Assembly: GCA_963665265.2 (NCBI GenBank)
Contig: CAXXHQ010000001.1
Location: forward strand, 124,001 to 188,000
Reading direction: 5' to 3'
DNA from: CAXXHQ01 sp963665265
GTDB taxonomy: Bacteria; Planctomycetota; Planctomycetia; Pirellulales; Thermoguttaceae
Length of the DNA: 64,000 nucleotides
Part shown: positions 63,928 through 64,000 of the stretch, in pieces
Position numbering within the stretch: position 1 is the stretch's first letter
Layout of the letters: each line of letters opens with the position of its first letter
The notes under the pieces: model-generated
Told to the model about the DNA's origin: nothing
Seen by the model: the letters and a program-made list of their open reading frames with translations, nothing else
Databases searched by the model: none
Translations under genes and position numbers: made by a program

Positions 63928-64000
63928 CGCAAAAGCGGTCAGCTTTTAGCAATCAGCGGTCAGCCAGATACGATAAAAACATACTGAACCGCAGAGGCAC
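63928..64000. repeat. dispersed palindromic repeat block 4 (partial)
   Basis: The start of another repeat block (AGCGGTCAGC..., ACATACTGAACCGCAGAGGCAC) runs off the right edge. Confidence 0.7.

Noticed and set aside
1..64000. tRNA or rRNA genes
   Set aside because: No cloverleaf-like TTCGAAx motif with a matching acceptor stem, and no rRNA-like conserved segment, was found by eye. A tRNAscan-SE run would be decisive.

Overview
The window looks like a planctomycete chromosome. The signs are an SHD1 domain joined to a beta-propeller, a LEPR-XLL-type N-terminal motif (LERRKLLA) on an 1,832-residue surface protein, PEP-CTERM sorting tails, multi-gene families of PD40/WD40 propeller proteins, many genes with weak or no Shine-Dalgarno, and long dispersed palindromic intergenic repeats. 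Housekeeping genes (recA, alaS, holA) are intact, so this is chromosome with accessory blocks inserted, not a plasmid or phage.

Layout. 0.1-1.6 kb: PfkB-type sugar kinase and RNA 2',3'-cyclic phosphodiesterase. 1.9-9.2 kb: three tandem secreted beta-propeller genes. The middle one combines the architectures of its two neighbours and is cut by one in-frame UGA. 9.3-11.5 kb: a membrane-anchored clan GH-A glycosidase resembling GH50 agarases. 11.7-12.7 kb: recA. 13.4-24.4 kb: four tandem GH16 enzymes, each with a beta-strand-repeat stalk and PEP-CTERM tail. They share near-identical blocks of 2.3 kb, 0.6 kb and 0.47 kb in different pairings. 24.7-33.0 kb: two decayed IS630-type elements in direct orientation around a giant LEPR-XLL/PATR-repeat protein with an intact calpain-type protease domain.

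33.1-41.5 kb: alaS, a poly-HAMP chemoreceptor followed by bacteriohemerythrin, a secretin-like exported protein, and holA. 41.6-47.5 kb: a CusA/CzcA-type RND pump with an unusually large periplasmic insertion and a TolC-type outer-membrane lipoprotein, with no adaptor gene between them. 47.7-52.8 kb: a WD40 protein, a PEP-CTERM protein and an outer-membrane beta-barrel, separated by REP-like repeats. 53.2-64 kb: a type IV pilus/type II secretion locus (PilB-like ATPase, PilT, second PilB/GspE ATPase, PilC/GspF, three pseudopilin-like proteins). The three pseudopilins start from the same 42-bp cassette and carry leader peptides written in the same low-complexity repeats that fill the spacers.

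Inferred themes: surface polysaccharide breakdown (GH16 array plus GH50-like enzyme), assembly and secretion at the cell surface (PEP-CTERM, pilus/T2SS, outer-membrane proteins), and gene diversification by recombination between tandem copies. Strongest leads: the mosaic GH16 array, the IS-bracketed calpain surface protein, the in-frame UGA in the propeller gene, the enlarged CusA, and the repeat-derived prepilin leaders. No tRNA, rRNA, CRISPR array or exosortase gene was recognised. All functional calls are from reading the sequence; no database search was run.
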